DNA from: Halichondria panicea
Taxonomy: Eukaryota; Porifera; Demospongiae; Suberitida; Halichondriidae
DNA length: 64,000 nt
Direction: 5' to 3'
Assembly (NCBI RefSeq): GCF_963675165.1
Contig: NC_087379.1
Location: 744,001 to 808,000 of the forward strand
Shown piece after piece: positions 41,216 through 53,095 of the stretch. The translations under genes were made by a program, and so were the position numbers. Under the pieces are notes generated by a model, which saw nothing but the letters and a program-made list of their open reading frames with translations, did not search any database and had not been told where the DNA came from. Each line of letters opens with the position of its first letter. Within the stretch, counting starts at the first letter, position 1.

Positions 41216-41769
41216 GAGTGCAGAGGATGGTTGCTATGAGCCCCTAGCTGCCCTCCCTCTATCTGGAGTCTCACTTCTCATCACTCAACTCCTCCTATTA
41301 TTACGTCAGGGCTCCCAAAAAAAGGGAGTGGCCACCCTACACTCCACCCTCAGCAAACTAAAGGTCTCTCTTTGTATATTTACTCCATTTCCCTAATCTA
41401 CTCAAGTTAGTGGTTTTAGCTATGTCTAGTTTTAAGCATGTCATGTGAAAAGCAACTGCTTTTAGTTTCGAAATTTTTTGGTCCAAACAAAAGTTACGGG
41501 CGCAGTAAAATAAATTAAGGCTTTACAAAAAATTATGTATAATTGTTCAAGGCCTCGATCATTATCAGATGTATAATAATGTACATGTAGATTGCATTGA
41601 ATTATTTGACTGTTTGCAGCACCCAGACACTGGTGAGGTTCATGACCTCCCGACCCTCATAACCAAGCACCAGGTGGTGGAGATCAACGACCCAGTGCAA
41701 GTGACCCCCAAACACCTCGTCATTCTCTGGGACCCCAAACAGAGTTCAAATACCAGCACCAATTGAATG
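41216..41769 (+). pseudogene. NUP210: NUP210 middle exons, fused and frameshifted copy
   Basis: 41216-41364 joins the SAEDGCYEPLA segment directly to the second part of the SSYHYVRALKK exon, losing the latter's acceptor. 41620-41769 is the HPDTGEVHDLP exon with one C deleted in GGGACCCC, so the end reads WDPKQSSNTSTN. Otherwise near-identical to 13207-13746. Confidence 0.75.
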
Positions 41770-42252
41770 TGAGTGTGCTAGCTAGCTTGTTGAGAGGTAA
41801 ACATGTGTAGGGTACCAGCTACATAGGCTTGTATGGCTTGTAATAATAATTACCGTATAGCGGGTAATTTCTGTGAGGTGAAAATTCGTTCAACTCGAAA
41901 GCGGTGATTTTCGTTTGACTTCATTGCCTGCAACCTACTGGATATGAACAATTGTAGGGATCTCCTTTATAAATTTTGTTTCAAATACAGTGACTTTTCG
42001 ATTGCTAATTGCGAATATCCTAGCAATCTAGCCGAAAGTAACGATTTAGATTTGCATATGCAATTCCCATACTTTGAATGCAATAGTTACAACGCTATCA
42101 AGCTTGTACAGTGTCATTCACAATCCATTAACCTCTCATTGGATAGTACTGTCCCTATTCCTGTGTTGTACACTACTGTCTATTTAATTGTAGATTGTGT
42201 TATTTATGTTTATGTGATCAATTTCCTGAACCTATTTTCCCTCCCCCCACAG

Positions 42253-42486
42253 TCTCGTGCATGGACAAAGATGATGTGTACAGTTTTGGAGTGCTTGCTT
42301 GTGAAGTGGTGAATGCCAGATTTCCTGAAGCTGCTGTATTAATTTCTTGGTCTGCTATCGAGTATGGAAGGTGTATGGCGGGAGCTCCACCCACTCATCA
42401 CCTCCTGTGTCTCTCACTCCCCTCAGGACAGACCCTCCATGGACACTGTGCTACACCACATCAAACAATTGAACTCTGAGTCTTAG
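42253..42486 (+). pseudogene. Last exon of a protein kinase (copy 5, frameshifted)
   Basis: DVYSFGVLACEVV is intact, but four extra bases after GCTGCTGTATT shift the frame, so the C-terminal QDRPSM part is lost. Confidence 0.8.
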
Positions 42487-42630
42487 CATTGGTGCATGAG
42501 TGTGTTATTATTAATTTGTGTAAAGAAATTTTGTTAGCAAACAAAGTGGAGGAGGGGCTGCTCAAGATGAGGGGGTGTTGCATGGGGTCAGAGATCAAAG
42601 CCATGTGGACTCACTGTACTAGATATCAAG

Positions 42631-43090
42631 ATGAAGGCAGCCTTGATAGCAGCCGGCCACGGTCCTCACACTTGTCTGCTCCCTTCATAAAGCCAGCTCT
42701 CTGGGGAAGCTGAACGTACCGGTGGTTTTACTTCCCTATGTTCCCTCCAGCACTGGAGTCAAGGTCAACTTCACTCTGAGCTCCCCTCAAGGTTGCTTCT
42801 TTTGGTCAGTGTACCTACTGTGTGTGTGTAGGGGAGGGGGATACTGGTGCAAGCTGTGACCCTGAGTTACAGTCAATAGTTAATTAAGCTTGGTGCAAAG
42901 ATTTAGGCCTAAAAATAATTCTAACGTGGCTTAATATTGCTCGGTGAATTCCAGCGTCCAATAATTATTATATAATTATAGTGCAATAAAAATAATTAAT
43001 GATTACGTATAATTATTATGCCACGCCCACACACACACACTCCCACCCACACACACACACAGGTTGAACATTAAACCGGACATAGTGTCA
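42631..43090 (+). pseudogene. NUP210: NUP210 exon 1 (frameshifted) and truncated exon 2 (copy 5)
   Basis: ATG at 42631; four extra bases (GGCC) in GCAGCCGGCCACGG shift the signal-peptide frame. The exon ends at 42804 before GTCAGT. Exon 2 is only a stub near 43064, cut at the same place as in copies 2 and 3. Confidence 0.75.
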
Positions 43091-43175
43091 GATATCTAAC
43101 CATGCAGCTAGCATACTTGTAGTGATACATGTGTGTCTCTCCCCTGCCCTAACCACACCCCCTCACACACGTGCA

Positions 43176-43857
43176 GGTGTTGGCAAGTCCACCCTCCTCC
43201 GCTCTATGGCGTGTCGTGAGCTGCGTCTACCAGCTGGTGTGAGTGTACTACACGTGGAGCAAGAGGTCACCAGGGACAACACACTAGCACTGGATAGTGT
43301 ACTCAAGTGTGACACTGAGAGAGTGCAGCTGCTCGCTAGAGAGGGGGAGCTACTGCATGGCCTCAGGGGACAAGGACACAGCAGCAGGCAGGTCTGTGTA
43401 CCAGGGGTAGGGGGTGGGGGGGCGGTGTTTAAGTATAGTAAAGTTACAACTAATGAAAAAGTTTATTTTATTACCAAATTGGTATCCAGCTATAATTAGG
43501 GTTACCAGTGTGTAGGTGTCCTAGTGTGTAGTGTACTGTGTGTTTGACTGCTAGTGAGCATTCGTATGATTATGGTTTGTGTGTATATTTTTTCAGTAGT
43601 TATTTTCAGTACTTTATTGACCTTTCATCTGCCCCTCCCTCTGTATGTGTAGCGCTTCTGATGAGCTGGCTGAGGTATACCTTCCACTTCAGGAGATAGA
43701 CGCTGACAAAGCACCAGCAAGGTAACTGTACCCAGTAGATCAAGTACCATCTTACACACTGTGCTCACTCACTCACAGAGCTGGCTGTATTGTGGCTGGT
43801 CTGGGGTTCACTCCACAGAAAAATGAGATTTTATCTGGCCAGGACACTGTTTGCAAG
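43176..43857 (+). pseudogene. ABCF3: ABCF3 exon fragments, copy 5
   Basis: Exon 43176-43391 has Walker A GVGKSTLL and LHVEQEVTRDN but gains 4 bases (CTACTGCATGG), shifting its end. Exon 43653-43721 is open. Exon 43779-43857 is the only copy free of stops (GFTPQKNEILSGQDTVCK). It follows the unique upstream exons at 37205 and 38539 in the right order and orientation. Confidence 0.8.
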
Positions 43858-44023
43858 GTAAGCAGTTTTTGTGAGACGGAATCTTCTGTTTTCTAGGGGA
43901 AGGCGTGAGTGTTTTTTTAGAATCAGGTTTGTTTTTAGAGCTATCTGTTAGAGGCCATAACTTGTGTTAGGAACGTCCTATTTAACAAACTCAAAGACGC
44001 ATTCTGTAGCTCTGAGAAAGCAC

Positions 44024-44310
44024 AGAGGAGGTTGGACGCGCATCATCTACCGTCAGGTTTTATCACGTGCGCTCATAAGATTAGGCACCATTAGGCACCT
44101 TGATGCTCCACTGTTTTGTAGGCTGTACAGAGAAACTGTAAGTAGCCAGAAGTGGTCTAGGAGCCGCCCTCTCACCTTCCCTACACTGCTGAAAAGATTC
44201 CAAGATGGATCTAGACTAGTATTTAGATTTTTTTGACACTTTTCCAATTTTGTTTAACAGGATTATGATCTATATGAGCAGAGGAGATCAGAGCACCATT
44301 AATCTGTTTC
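44024..44310. other. Replacement segment where FARSB exon 1 should be
   Basis: In this unit the first FARSB exon is replaced by about 290 bp of unrelated sequence with no frame I recognise. It starts inside the intron after GAGAAAGCAC and ends just before the second FARSB exon. Confidence 0.5.
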
Positions 44311-44317
44311 TCCACAG

Positions 44318-44398
44318 ACTCTACCTATTTCCCGGGCCGTTGTGCAGAGGTGTGTGTACGTGGGAAGGTGATCGGGAAACTGGGCGTGTTCCATCCTG
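44318..44398 (+). pseudogene. FARSB: FARSB second exon only (copy 4)
   Basis: YFPGRCAEVCVRG and KLGVFHP, open, after TTTCTCCACAG. Its partner exon is missing. An unassigned VLTASSNQYLPSVL segment follows at about 44457-44523. Confidence 0.8.
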
Positions 44399-44659
44399 GT
44401 GTGTCTGTTGTGCAGCTCTAGTGTGTGTGAGACTGGGAGGTGTGTCTGGTGCAGCTGTTCTCACGGCCTCCTCTAACCAGTACCTGCCCTCCGTACTCTC
44501 CAGTGAGAACCTATCTCCTCAGGTTAGTGTGTGTTCATCATCATGACCTCCTTGACAGTATGTACCCAGGTGTGTGTTTAGGGTCAATACTGCAAGGTAA
44601 TGTACTGTACATAATGATGTCATGTACATATAATTATAGCCTGGATCCCAGGGTAGGCC

Positions 44660-45620
44660 GGTGAACGAGGCTAGTACATATAATCCTTTTGTTTGTAGTT
44701 AGGATGCTTTAGTAATCATTAAAGATCTAACGTACTCTTCTCGAGGGGAGGGGTAGTTAAACACATTATTTTAAACAGCCATAACTTTAGTACCGTTGAT
44801 CCAATGTCAAAATTTATATTATTTGCTTAAAACTTAGAAAAGAGACTTTCAAATGATGTGCTTCATTCCAAATTTTGTTGGTGTAATTTTTTCGGCCTTG
44901 GACCATCAGCTATTATCCATGGTTGTGTCCAAATTAGTTTTGTAGCTCAAAATAATTTAAACTTTGATTGCAACACATTTGAAAGGTATATCTTACAGAA
45001 TATCAAAAAAATTAATCGTTGAAATTGAATGCCCAAAGATCGTACTATTGTTTGATGTAGTAGTCAGAAGAGCAAAATATAACCCACGTGACAACGTTAG
45101 AATCTTTCTCTTTTCCATTTCGAGGTTTTTTTTGTTGCAGCTTATTTTAATACCATGACGATTGTGTTTAGGCTAGCTGATGTGATTCCCATATCTGGGT
45201 ATCATCTTACGTTTAGGTGTTTTGTGGCTTGTAGCTACATGTACAATCAGTGTAAGATCTAACCTACGTAGGTTCTCAATGTGGATTTGCTGTGTGTGTG
45301 TTTGGAAAGGGGGTATGTATAAGATCTAACCTTGGTTGGATTTGCCATTAGTCAGTCATACGTACATGTAGATGCTTAATTAAAACTCTATTTGTGTTGA
45401 GTTTGATCTCCATAAAATTCTCATAACTTTGTCATACTTCACTGAAATTCAAAGTTTCATATACCATTGGATACCTTGTTAAAGAACGCTTCTATCTATA
45501 TGCTGTAGAGCTGGTAAGCTCCAACCAGCTAAAAGTTAGCATTTTCCATGTATAGAAGTCCCATTGTCCACCACATAAAGCATAAATGAAGCCATAATTG
45601 ACCACATAACTTCCGGGGTC
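44660..45620. repeat. Dispersed non-coding repeats
   Basis: Contains an arm of the GCCATAACTTTAGTACCG family near 44778 and the 45060-45350 repeat that is inverted at 11.9 kb. No gene seen. Confidence 0.6.
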
Positions 45621-45624
45621 AAAC

Positions 45625-46640
45625 TCAATGCAAGTAGATTTTAGTTTTGTAGGTAATCTGTGTAAGAGCGTGCGAGTGGTTGTAGTACGTGATCCGGGCA
45701 GAAGGGGAGAGCATGGAATTAGAATGGGAAATTATTGGTTGTACCGGCGTAGTGTCGTACATATTTGTGAATTTTGGGTATTCCGTAGAACTTGGGAGGT
45801 TATTGTGTATTTTGGGGGTTGACATGTTTTGAGATTTTTGTGTATTGCGTTTAGTTGTGGTGAAAAATGTCTGGTGGTTTCTTGTAGTTGATGTTCTATA
45901 TCTTGAGTTGGTGTTGTTGTGTTAATCTGTACGTACTTTGGTCACAGAGTACAAGAGAGCGTTGTTGTATGTAGTCGTCCGTATCTATGCCAAGATTTGT
46001 GTCTGCTGGTTTTATGGTTTTGTTCAATGTCTGCTCGAGTATTGGCAATACCCATTATCCACATGGCATGCAATTATTGCTATGTCAGCTTATTCAATTG
46101 AAAACTTGAGCTAGCTAGTTAGCTACATGTAGCCTTTCAAGTAATAGTGAAAGGTCTAGGCCAGGTCCTGAGGATTCGATGGTTACCGATAGTGTTACCC
46201 CTTGTTCCTGTGGTGTAGAGAGAAAATTCGTTGTCCTGAAAACTAGTCATGGTGAAGATGACTTGCTAGCTGATTGCAACACTTTTTTTATGTATAATAT
46301 TTATTTCAACTTGTACAACTTTTCATACCGTAATGAAATGATTCATTGTTCTTTGCTGATTGACAAAAATTATGTGTCTTACCAATTTTAGCTAATGGCC
46401 AGTTTGTTTGTTCGGACATAATTATGACTGAACATTTACAAATTGTTATTTTGTGCACTGCACAAATGGTCTCAGGCTGCTTGTATGGGCATTGGGTTGT
46501 AATGGACATTTGGAAATAATTGCCTAGTATTGATTGTTTCGTCTCTGTCTCGCTGGGTATCTCCTAGTGCGGCTTGTATATATTGCTCATCCCTTCAACA
46601 CTGGATTATTGTCATATATTAGCAAGAAAAGTTTTGATAC
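45625..46640 (-). mobile_element. Penelope-like element remnant, internally rearranged
   Basis: 45625-45825 on the minus strand encodes TTPVQPIISHSNSMLSPSA, the reverse-transcriptase finger block also at 17.8 kb. Between 46010 and 46515 is unmatched sequence; a short scrap of the N-terminal region (GTTTCGTCTCTGTCTCGC) returns at 46530. The catalytic part is absent. Confidence 0.65.
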
Positions 46641-46649
46641 GTAAATATC

Positions 46650-47858
46650 CCGACCACAAGAGAAGGCCGGTGGTGTGAGTGGGTGGGGCAATGGAGTCCA
46701 CTCAACCATGCATCTCATTGACCCAATTAAGAGTGTTCTAACATAATTATACACATAGAGATTATCATCCGTATGTATGTATGTATGTATGTATGTATAT
46801 AATATTATGCAGATTTTTGTATTATGATGAATTTGAATACAGTTTGTGATCTTGTGTGTGTGCATTGGGTGCATGATGTGAGATCAATTTCAACATGGTA
46901 TGGAGTGTTGTTAACATGGAGGGTGACATTGTATGAGTGTGTGTTGTCTGTATCTCAGGCAACTGGTCAGAGGGCTATAGCAATAGAGTGGGTGTAGAAT
47001 GTTGCTAGGCAATATAGCCACAAGTATGTGTGTACCATTATGGTCTAACCCAGAGGAGGTACGACACGCGGTTAAGCTTACGTGGCTGGTATGTCTTGAT
47101 TGAGGCAAGAAAGACAAAGAAGTCGTTAAAAATGCATTCCAATGACGACATTCAACTGGTGGCAAGTAAACGCCATAAAGAAACAAGTTGAGAGCATAAA
47201 ACTCAGTGAATTTGTTGCTGGCTAGTAGCTAGAGTTTTACAAGTAGCGATTAGATTTGTTGTAAGAACCAAGGCTCAGATGTTGGCAGTGATCCTATCCT
47301 GAATGCAGGCACAGAATACTTATTAAATACTCTAAAACAGAATTAGACTAAAAACAATAATATCTCAAAATCTAAGTGGTGGTTGAAACTGGTTGAAAAG
47401 CTATTTCACATCAGTATAAGCCCAGCAATCAACCATCCTGATCTTACAAACATCAAGTATATTTCTTGAAAGATACACGCCAAACCAAATCCACTATCAA
47501 AGTACAGAGTCTTGAATGATATTCATGCACAAGTTAATGAGATTCATAATCCTTTTGGCTGGTCATGTGACCGTGTCGTACCTCCTCTGGTCTAACCATA
47601 ATCAATACTTTGATCCTATGAATATTGTTGTGCATGCATCACCTGACCTGTCACTGTGAGAGCTCTGAGTCTATAGCTGCTTTTGCCAAGCTTTGAGCTT
47701 TTCTTTCTACTACTAAACACTTTTCTAAAGGTGAGCATAATTATTGTACATGTTCTGATACATTCGTTTGTAGTTTTCGTTGCTTGAATTCATTACTTTT
47801 TTAAAGCTTAACACGCCCTCTTTTTAGCCTATTGTTATCCTTTTCTCTCCCCCCTCAG
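46650..47858 (+). promoter_or_regulatory. Upstream region, leader exon and intron of TRIM-NHL copy 3, split by a transposon
   Basis: Same upstream block as other copies, with the GTAT run near 46773 and leader end CTAAAG|GTGAGC at 47730; the acceptor is at 47858. The block is interrupted by the 539-bp insert at 47051-47589, which may disturb its promoter. Confidence 0.55.
47051..47589. mobile_element. hAT-like MITE with 8-bp target duplication
   Basis: Ends CAGAGGAGGTACGACACG and its exact inverse. GTCTAACC is duplicated at 47043-47050 and 47590-47597. The four other units carry the uninterrupted ATGG(T)CTAACCATAATC. CAGAGG ends and an 8-bp duplication are typical of hAT elements. No transposase. 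Confidence 0.92.
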
Positions 47859-47868
47859 TTTTGTGTCA

Positions 47869-50040
47869 ATGGCTGAGAGGCCGAGTGCTGTTCAAGAAGC
47901 TCTCTCCAAAGTGGAGGACCAGCTGTCATGCCTAGTCTGTCTGGAGCCCTACACCAACCCTCGACTGCTCTCCTGTTTCCACGTCTACTGTCAACATTGT
48001 CTCGAGGATATAGTTGCCCACAATCGACAAGGGCAGCTGGAATGCCCCAAGTGTCGCCGGCCCACCCCCCTACCCCCCACTGGTGTGAGTGGCCTCCAGG
48101 CTGCCTTCAATATACACCATCTCTTTGACATCCAGGAAACACTCAAGAAGGTGAATAAGCCTCAGAAATTGGCCTGTGAGAAATGCTCCAAAACGACTCG
48201 TAAAGCCACCAGCTTTTGCCGACAGTGCACCAAGTTCATCTGCGATCTATGTACGACCATACACAAAGAATACGAAGAGTTCGAAGGTCATGAAGTCGTT
48301 ACTATCGAAAAAGTTGAGGGTGATTTGATTCGCTTGGTCTCCCCAAAGAAGACGTCCCCTCGCTGCCCCAAACACGACGACATAATGAGACTTTATTGTG
48401 AACCTTGTGGGGAGTTGATCTGTATCCATTGCACCGTCCAAATACACAAAGACCACAAGTACTGTGTGATTGCCGACACCTTTGAGAGCCACAAGAAAGA
48501 GATCCTGGACTCCCTGGGACCCGTTGAGAAACAGCTAGAGGCCACCGACACAGCTCTCGTCAATCTGGATGGACGACATGCCGAAATTGTTGATCACGGA
48601 GGAAAACTTGCGACCAATATCCATTCGAAATTCGATGAACTCCATCAAGCTCTGTATACTCGTGAGGGGGAGCTTATGGCCGAGTTGGAAGGCCACACCC
48701 AACAACAGCTCAAGAGCCTCTCTGCTCAGCGAGAGGAGGTGGAGATCCTCCAAACCCAACGTAGCAGCTGCCTGCATTTTGTGAGGGAGAGCATTCGTAC
48801 CGGGTCTCCAGGAGACGTGAGAGAGCTGGTGGACACCTTTGACCCCAACACCCTAGAGCCTCGTGAGACAACCAACACCTGTTTTGTGCCTTCTGCTCAG
48901 CTAGTCAAAGATAGCAAGAACTTCGGTGCCTTGTGTTGTGTTAATATTCCTAGCAAAGCTATCACTGAACAAAAAATAACTGCATATTATCGATTCCTCT
49001 CCGCCAAAAATTCAGCACCGCCAGAAGCCAAACTTATTTCGAAAATAACTGACCAAGCCACATACTGTGTTGTGAAGGAACGAGGGAAGGGAGAATACGA
49101 GATCTCCTACCAGCCAACAGTGGGCGGGGCCAGCGAGCTGATCGTGAGAGTGGGTGGAGAGGAGGTGGCAGGAAGTCCCTTCCCTGTGGCAGTCAAGACT
49201 CCGATCGATAAACTAGGAACTGTTATCAAGACTATCAATGATCTCAAGAAACCTCGTGGAGTGGCACTCAACCAAGCTGGGGAGATAATTGTGGCTGAAC
49301 GGGATGCTGGTATTGTCTCGATATTTAGCCCCATAGGAGACAAGCTGCGAACATTAGACACTCGAGGCACAGCTGTTGGGGAGATGAAGAATCCTCGTGG
49401 TGTGGCAGTGGACGGTGATGACAATATTCTGGTGGTAGACGCTGGTAATCATCGACTGTTAAAGTTCTCACGTGGAGGAGACCTGATAGCAGCAGTATGT
49501 AGTCATGGCGATGGTCCTGGACAGTTTAACAGGCCGACTGGTGTTTGTGTCAACAGTGTCAATGGGAAGGTGTATGTGGCTGATAACGGTGCTCACTGTG
49601 TTCACATCTTCAACTCTGACCTCACCTTCTCCAGCAAGTTCGGCAGTAAAGGCAGTGGTAATGGACAGTTTAGCTATCCCTGGAACGTTGCATCTGATTG
49701 TAGTGGTTGTGTGTATGTGGTTGATTGTAATAATCATCGAGTGCAAGTCTTCTCTCCCAATGGTGGTTATCTGAGGCAGTTTGGGAAGAGAGGCGGTGGA
49801 AATGGAGAACTTAACTACCCTGTCAGCATCTGTGTGAACAGTGATGATCTGGTGTATGTGGGTGAGCGTGGGAACAATCGTGTCTCAGTGTTCACGTGTG
49901 AGGGAGTGTTTCTCAAGTCGTTTGGATCAAAGGGATCTGGACCAGGACAGTTCAACAGTCCTCTTGGCATAGCTGTAGACCAGTGTGGTGTGGTGTATGT
50001 GTCTGATTATGGCAACAATAGAGTGCAAATATTTTCCTAG
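47869..50040 (+). CDS. TRIM-NHL protein, full length (copy 3, 723 aa)
   Basis: Intact, with RING, B-box 1 (CDLCTTIHKEY), B-box 2, coiled coil, filamin-type domain and six NHL repeats. B-box 2 reads CIHCTVQIHKDH where copies 1 and 2 have CRDCLVHIHKDH; all metal ligands are kept. An 11-residue in-frame deletion at the end of the coiled coil (GSPGDV|RELVDTF) removes LKMKQGVVKQV. The filamin domain is of the copy 1 type. Variable NHL residues are NRPT, NGAHC, SYPWN, CNNH and ERGNN. The same likely role as copies 1 and 2, with a different predicted binding face. Confidence 0.93.
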   Translation: MAERPSAVQEALSKVEDQLSCLVCLEPYTNPRLLSCFHVYCQHCLEDIVAHNRQGQLECPKCRRPTPLPPTGVSGLQAAFNIHHLFDIQETLKKVNKPQKLACEKCSKTTRKATSFCRQCTKFICDLCTTIHKEYEEFEGHEVVTIEKVEGDLIRLVSPKKTSPRCPKHDDIMRLYCEPCGELICIHCTVQIHKDHKYCVIADTFESHKKEILDSLGPVEKQLEATDTALVNLDGRHAEIVDHGGKLATNIHSKFDELHQALYTREGELMAELEGHTQQQLKSLSAQREEVEILQTQRSSCLHFVRESIRTGSPGDVRELVDTFDPNTLEPRETTNTCFVPSAQLVKDSKNFGALCCVNIPSKAITEQKITAYYRFLSAKNSAPPEAKLISKITDQATYCVVKERGKGEYEISYQPTVGGASELIVRVGGEEVAGSPFPVAVKTPIDKLGTVIKTINDLKKPRGVALNQAGEIIVAERDAGIVSIFSPIGDKLRTLDTRGTAVGEMKNPRGVAVDGDDNILVVDAGNHRLLKFSRGGDLIAAVCSHGDGPGQFNRPTGVCVNSVNGKVYVADNGAHCVHIFNSDLTFSSKFGSKGSGNGQFSYPWNVASDCSGCVYVVDCNNHRVQVFSPNGGYLRQFGKRGGGNGELNYPVSICVNSDDLVYVGERGNNRVSVFTCEGVFLKSFGSKGSGPGQFNSPLGIAVDQCGVVYVSDYGNNRVQIFS

Positions 50041-50209
50041 TTTATTTTTGTTATTACATTTGTTGAGTTATTGTAACATTGCTACTGAATATTGAAACCA
50101 GTGAATTCTTTGCCCATGCTGTCCCTGTGTACGTGTGTACTGAGTCTCTCCTGTTATAGTCGTACCTTTAGTATCGTACCTCATGCACCCCACCCCCCCT
50201 CCGCTGCAG

Positions 50210-50748
50210 GGTCTCCATGGTGATATCGTGCAGGTGGCGGGCATCAACACTGGTATGGCCAAGGTCAAGGTCCGTCTGAGGGAGAGGGCGTGGCAGGGGG
50301 TGGAGCCTGATATCATCAAGCTACTATTCATTGAGAACATGGGATGTGTACATTCTGCCACTGCCACCCACGGAGGTCAAGGGTCACCGGACTGGAAGCC
50401 ATCCTACAAGACAGCTAAATTATTGTGTGGGTGTGTGGATCATTATCTCGTTGCTTAATAATATTGCAGAATCTCTTGTGCCGAGCCTGTTTCCAAGACG
50501 ATACGACCAGTGATTGGTCATATGCCAGACTGCCCTCTATTGACTTTGACCAACAATCACAATATTCAGATACACTCTAAGTACTAAGATTTTGTCGATT
50601 TTGTCAAAACGATACTTTCAAGTAATGCAGTTTCCTGTGCGGCCTTCCAAATGACAACTTCACATCACTGCATTGGACGTGGTGATCGTCCAATCAGAAT
50701 GCTCTACCCACCCCCAGACCTCCTCACTACAACACAAGGACTCAGATA
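50210..50748 (+). pseudogene. NUP210: NUP210 middle exons after TRIM-NHL copy 3
   Basis: The exon from 50210 is open through GLHGDIVQVAGINTGMAKVK and VEPDIIKLLFIENM, the best copy of this gp210 segment. A deletion then shifts it out of the MDVYILPLPPTE frame. Exon 50470-50570 (CVEPVSK-type) has its donor changed from GT to AT. Exon 50631-50748 is a shortened NLEITLYD exon. The VFDK exon is missing, as in the 30 kb unit. Confidence 0.72.
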
Positions 50749-51417
50749 GTAAGTGTGTTGTTGAGGGGGACAACTTTTGCCACTGATTTTAGCATACCAT
50801 TACTTTGATAGAACTTCCTATAAGAGTTACATGTGTACAGTGGTGGCTGTACGACTTTGAGAACCTGTAACTTGATATTTTGATTTTCTGAAACAAGGAG
50901 CTCATTCATTTGGTATGCTTAAATCATAGCTGGCCCAATTTCTGCTAATATTGGACAGTGATAGCCCATGGTATTTTTCTGAAAGTGAGAAATTTTTGTG
51001 TGTTCAAAATTTGTGTGTTGATTATGCCATTTTAACCAGCTAGCTTACTGATATAGTTGACAAACACTCTCTGGGAACAAAAACCATTGTGTATAGCTCT
51101 TATTTCAATATTTCACAAACTTCGAATAAGTAGCGCTTATAATTTATTGCAGAATGCAGAGGCTGCAAAAACGCATTGATTTTACGATGACTTCAATGTA
51201 AAAGGGTGTACTCAGCATAATTTTACTGCGGAAGCTATATCAGAAGTAGTTAGTGGGCGTTCGAAAAACAATCAAAATTCCAGGCTGTTACACGAATATA
51301 GGACTATTCTATTGAATGTGAGTGTGCTAGCTAGCTGTTGAGAGTTTGTCAAACCTGTGTAGGGTACGAGCTGGGCTTGTAAATGGGTTTACTCTGCTTG
51401 TAATACAAAGATATAAG

Positions 51418-51625
51418 ATAGATGTGGCTTAGTGGTTAGGGTGGTGGCTTAGTAGATCACATGATAGATAAGGCGTGGATTCGATTCCCTTCTGAAGACT
51501 TTTCTTCAATTTTTTTTGCATTTCAGTGAGTAATTTCCCTAAGTTTTGAATGCATTATACTCTTGGAAGTACATAATCAAGTTGGGTCGTCGCCCGGTTT
51601 CAGAAATTGGGCAACGACCCAACTT
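51418..51625 (+). mobile_element. tRNA-derived SINE, copy 3
   Basis: TGTGGCTTAGTGGTTAGGG, GGATTCGATTCCC and the 3' hairpin are all present; it lies in the same flanks as the copy at 32490, so it was duplicated with the unit. Confidence 0.8.
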
Positions 51626-52544
51626 GCGCCAATAATATTATTACTAATAGGTAGATTAATTAGGTTCTGTCTTTGTTTAATTCACATTTTGTAGAATTGA
51701 AGTGGCCAAGATATTCCACTATACTAAAATATGGGGCGTATCCAGTATACAGGCTGGCTCACTAAGACTAAAATGGTAGCCGTGGATACCAACAATACGG
51801 CTCAGTTAATGAAACAGAGGTACCGTACATTGTACAGTATGTATATTGCCAGGAGTACATGAAGGGGAGTAAGCAACTACTATACACACCATATGCATTC
51901 CTTGCTGTCTCTCTGTCACAAAACCAGGAGACAAAACTTATAGTAATGTAAACTGTTTGGTTTGACATAACCATGTGTGCATGGCTAAGGCAGGCAGGCT
52001 ACAATCAGAAATTCTACCAAGTGCTTGCACAGTACATGTAATTAACCACAGTGTTTGAGTGCAGCCACTTGAGATGTGGGCATTTTACACACATGTATGA
52101 CAGAGTCAGACAACAACACGTTTGTATGGGCTGTATAGTCCCCTTCATGTACTCCTGATATTGCCCATTTGTACTGTATGGTCCTCGATCACCTGTTAGA
52201 CCTTTGTCACGGTATTCAGCCGAAATTGGCAAATTAGCAATAGCAGTGCATATACCCTTGACCCATAATTATAATTATTATTATTATGCTAATGGCATTA
52301 CTTGGTGACCCATTGGTATGAGACATAATAATAGTGGCAGCTATAGGTGACCCCAGAGGAGGTCCCACAACCGTGCGCCTAGCACATTTTTGCTGCATCA
52401 GCATTTAAAAATTGCTTTTACAGATCGATGTTGTTGAGAGCTCCTGTTACTAAAACTAGAGTGAGTGTGCTTAGCTAGCTTGTTGAGAGCTAAACCTTTG
52501 TAGGGTACCAGCTACAATACATAGGCTTGTACAATGTCTTTATT

Positions 52545-53076
52545 ATGCCTCGGTGCGCATGCGCAAGCGAGGTATACGGTAGTGTGTTTGTGTGTCTGTG
52601 TGTGTAGACCGCTACAGCTGCTCAAGGATGAATCAAGTGCAAGTAAGAGTTTCTATAGGCTTCTAGTCATGTTTACTTGGATTTTAATTCGTGGATTTGC
52701 AAAATAATGCTTCGTTCTCGAGTTATGCCTAGTTTTGCTTACTTGGAATGCTATTGCAGCCTTTTCAGAAGAGTCTGTAGCAAAACTTGTTCACCGAGTG
52801 TTACTACTCTACTTAGTAGTTAGCTCTGCACTAGAACGCTAGCTATTGGTAGCTGCAAGAGTAAGCAGAGAGCTGCAAGGCTCTGCTGACTTGCAGCCAT
52901 TAATTTTAGACTTGAACTTTTGGCATCGATCGTTTTTAACAACAATCATGGTTTATCATTACCCACTATTCGGTTGATTGCATGCAGCAAAATTCATCGT
53001 GTGTATAAAAGGTAGTTTTTAATGTTATGTAGCTTTGGCACCTCCACCGAGGCATCAGCACCCGTGGTGCTTTCAT
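52545..53076 (+). mobile_element. Dispersed repeat insertion (TATGCCTCGGTGCGCATGCG)
   Basis: Inserted relative to the paralog at 1140 (TTATTATTGTATTTG). It starts with TATGCCTCGG and ends with CACCGAGGCATCAG, a short inverted terminal repeat, and matches the minus strand of 31040-31993 over a long internal part. Confidence 0.7.
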
Positions 53077-53095
53077 TGTATTTGCATGTGTGCAG

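Noticed and set aside
46911-47186. Minus-strand 91-codon frame as a transposase remnant in the hAT-like element
   Set aside because: It crosses the element border into the TRIM upstream block and shows no transposase motif.
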